From Gordius sp. MW1 (lineage: Eukaryota; Nematomorpha; Gordioida; Gordea; Gordiidae): 64,000 bases of DNA. Shown here piece by piece: positions 61,329-64,000 of the stretch (its first letter is position 1; each line of letters starts with the position of its first letter). Both the position numbers and the translations under genes were made by a program. Where the stretch lies: assembly GCA_964036665.1 (NCBI GenBank), contig OZ038529.1, positions 1,178,001 to 1,242,000 on the forward strand, given 5' to 3'. A model generated the notes under the pieces. It saw nothing but the letters and a program-made list of their open reading frames with translations, was not told the origin of the DNA and made no database searches.

Positions 61329-62932
61329 ATAATTTTAATCTATGCATAAAACACAATTTTGAAATTGCTATCGTTGAAACATGTGTGCATTTAGATACCT
61401 TTCATTTAGTCGTAAATCTTAAAGGTTTGGTCGATAAAAGATCATAAAGGATTAGTTTTACATAATACCTAACAAATTCTCTTACTTTCACCCAAATACT
61501 AAGCAAAATTTATATCAACCGCAACTCTTATCTTAAAACATGGTCAAATGTGAAAAGGTATTAGAGGAGTCAATAGTGATTACTAAATTAAAAATAAATA
61601 CTATAAATCAGTAAGTAACTTTATTAAATACATAGAACAGATATTTTATACGGCACAAAACAATGTATAGGCACCAACAGATTGTGCTACAAAAATTCGG
61701 GTTTCATAATAAACGTTTTATGAGGAGGAATAATAAATGTTGTATGGAACAAATGTACCATATAGATCCCAAAAATTGGAAAAAAGGGCTTTTACAAAAA
61801 CCATGAAATTGTAATTAAATAAAGTTAATTTTGTGGACTTGTTAACACCATCTGCACCAAGCGGACAAACCTAAATTATAACAAGCGAGAGGTGAGGGGG
61901 GGGGGGTAGAGTGGGTAATTGTTGTGATGCAGTGCATTCCATCTACAACAAGACCATAAATTAACTTCCTTTCAATTAAGATTAGGAAAGAATGACGGCA
62001 GTCATGGCCCGGTTAATAGAAAATTCCTATAGCTGTTTGTCACACTTGGTGGTCAGATTCTTTAGAGAGTGGATGAGGGGTGTCGTTGACGATGTGATAT
62101 ATTTAACATCCATGTAAAGAAATTGCTATGAGTGGGATTACCGCATGATTTAATAACACGGCATATACCACTATGCCCCCAGGCCCTATTCATGGCCCGA
62201 ATAATTTTAGAACCTCCCATCAATGCATGGAAACTAGACTTGATTTTAGCACTTTCTTGATTTATAATTAGAATTACTCATTTAATAAATTTAACAAATT
62301 CTTTGCCCAATTAGCTGCATGTATATAGGCCCCATTGGTCCACCCCCTAGGTATACAAATCCTCTTAATTTCTAACAATGAATGTTTAAATAAATTATGC
62401 CTTATGCGGCTCCCCTCAAAAGGTTTAAAGGCATTACAGTTAGTGCTGTCGTATTGTGAATACGTGAAAGGATAATAGTTCAATTTGGTATAACTTTTTT
62501 TGTATAACATTTTCTTAAGATTATATTTTTGCTATGATTATATATATTTCAATATTGTAAGCCAAAGCCGAGTTTGTAAAAAAACCAGAGGTTTATATTA
62601 TATTAAATTCTTTTGTTCGTTAGATGTCCCCTCTCTGGTCGTATTATTAGTTAATAAAGATTCATTTTAATAATTCTTCTTGTTCCGTTTAACTATTGAT
62701 CATGTTATACTTCTGATTAGATTAATATCATCATCATACAAACATATACTTTTTATAATCTTAAATTCCTTCGATCATATTACTATTATCATTATCATAC
62801 AAAACAATTTTTAAATATATAAAGTGCTAGATAAACCCGCTAGAAGGCTCAAATGGAACCTTCGAAATATTTATATTCATGCACAATGAACCCTTTATAA
62901 ATTTTAAACTTTTCTAACAATCGAAATAAATC
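61329..62932. other. Upstream of SLX4; intergenic with one unrecognised ORF
   Basis: AT-rich. A minus-strand frame at 62274-62510 (FKPFEGSRIRHNLFKHSLLE, then RICIPRGWTNGAYIHAANWA) looks protein-like, and a further frame at about 62020-62270 (FHALMGGSKIIRAMNRAWGH) could be another part of the same coding remnant. Neither was matched to a family. A G10 run lies at about 61898. No SLX4 promoter element recognised. Confidence 0.35.
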
Positions 62933-64000
62933 TAGTGCTGTAAATGAACGCGTTCAATTTGAACGCGTTCACGAACGGCGTTCTTTTTTTTGTGAACTTT
63001 GAACGTGAACGCGTTCCTTTTTTTGATGAACGCGTTCAAATTTAACGTTCGTTCAATTTTAAAAATCTTTATTTTTATTTATTTGAAAAAGAATGATTTG
63101 ATTTTTTAACAAAAAAAGTCTTATATTTTTTAATCAGCTGTTTTTCCTCTTTCCTATTACCAATTCCGAAATACTTTTAACATACTATAACGTGCAAAAG
63201 AAGATAAGATTAAAGTTAATTAATTTGATATTATTAATTATAGTTTAATTTATAGGTTAATATGGACAATCATAATATTATATCGTCGTTATCTTCAGAT
63301 TCTGAATATTCAAAATCAGAAGATGAATTGAAATTGCCATGGCCAAAATATGAAAAATATTTTTCACTTTTTTCATATAAAGGAACAAATTTAATAATTA
63401 CCAAATGTAAAAGTGTCCAAAAAGTATGATATCTGTATCAAGAGGCTCGAGCTCAATTCTAAAAAGACACCTTATGGTAATATATTATACATATAAATAT
63501 ATATCTTAGATACAATTTTAATACCTTTAAGACACTTTAATATTAATATTAGTCCATTCTTAGCATAGATATGGAAGGGAGACTAGTAATTTTATTGGAG
63601 CTAATTTTGTTTGTCCATATATTTAAAATAGGGAATAGTATAAGATTCTTGCAAAAAATAAGGTATCTGGGATATGTAAAACTTTAAATATAAATGTTAA
63701 AAAATCTATACTAGACTCTAAATAAAAATGTCAAAAAAATACTTATTACAAGATACAAAAGAATATTATATTAGATACAAGTTTTTGTGGTACAGCCAAA
63801 CACTGATTTTAGATATATTATTTTATAAGTCATTTCTTTGCTATTATCAGTTTAATAAAATAATATAATCACATAATTTATTAAAAAGTATTTTATTTTT
63901 ATAGAACCATCATGATAATTAAATTCCCTTCTTTAAAAAATTTGTTTATTAAGTATAATACTTCAATCTCCTCATCTGCCCCTGTGGAGCGGGTTTTTAG
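62933..64000 (+). mobile_element. hAT element, 5' part, cut by window end
   Basis: Left end TAGTGCTGTAAATGAACGCG followed by repeated GAACGCGTTC palindromes. On the plus strand a frame from ATG 63262 gives MDNHNIISSLSSDSEYSKSE, then PWPKYEKYFSLFSYKGTN, a degenerate BED-type finger region; after a frame change comes VSRGSSSILKRHL. At 63920-64000 KYNTSISSSAPVERVFS is the hAT dimerisation core. The catalytic middle is deleted, so a truncated, decayed copy. The right end lies beyond the window. Confidence 0.8.

Overview
The window is nuclear DNA of an AT-rich, intron-containing animal, almost certainly an invertebrate. Three conserved eukaryotic genes are split by GT-AG introns: a KDM1A/LSD1-type histone demethylase with SWIRM and tower regions, a PM20D1/CPS1-type M20 peptidase, and SLX4 with two UBZ4 fingers plus SAP and SLX1-binding C-terminal domains. 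There is one tRNA-Ala. Everything else recognisable is mobile or repetitive DNA. The species cannot be named from sequence alone. Several introns are only 34-46 bp, which limits the candidate lineages.

Layout. 1-5728: KDM1A-like gene on the minus strand (14 exons seen, 3' end outside the window), with hAT-type MITEs and an antisense tRNA-Ala in its introns. 5.7-10.9 kb: nested and fragmentary hAT elements and a decayed LINE tail. 10964-15046: a 4.1-kb hAT-like palindrome carrying a C/G-rich minisatellite. 16.7-19.6 kb: a decayed non-LTR retrotransposon with a restriction-like endonuclease domain. 19.9-27 kb: AT-rich repeats, a MULE transposase exon remnant, a six-copy 243-bp tandem array and a hAT element. 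27.2-31.6 kb: a Helitron-like element, poly-G MITEs and anonymous DNA. 31916-43842: a nested transposon complex at least four insertions deep, with a young Gypsy LTR retrotransposon inside. 44.4-45.5 kb: facing arrays of a TGCTCAGTA motif. 46299-51830: the M20 peptidase gene on the plus strand. 52135-55165: a second copy of the non-LTR element, inserted as a composite. 55.3-57.5 kb: a Helitron-like element and a piggyBac-like MITE. 58184-61328: SLX4 on the minus strand. 62933-64000: the 5' part of another hAT element, cut by the window end.

The three host genes have unrelated roles (chromatin demethylation, N-acyl amino acid or peptide hydrolysis, structure-specific nuclease scaffolding), and nothing suggests they work together. 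What unifies the window is successive transposition, mainly by many distinct hAT families that left 8-bp target duplications. These allow the order of insertion to be read directly. Positions of exon edges, terminal repeats and duplications were read by eye; phases were checked and are consistent except where stated.
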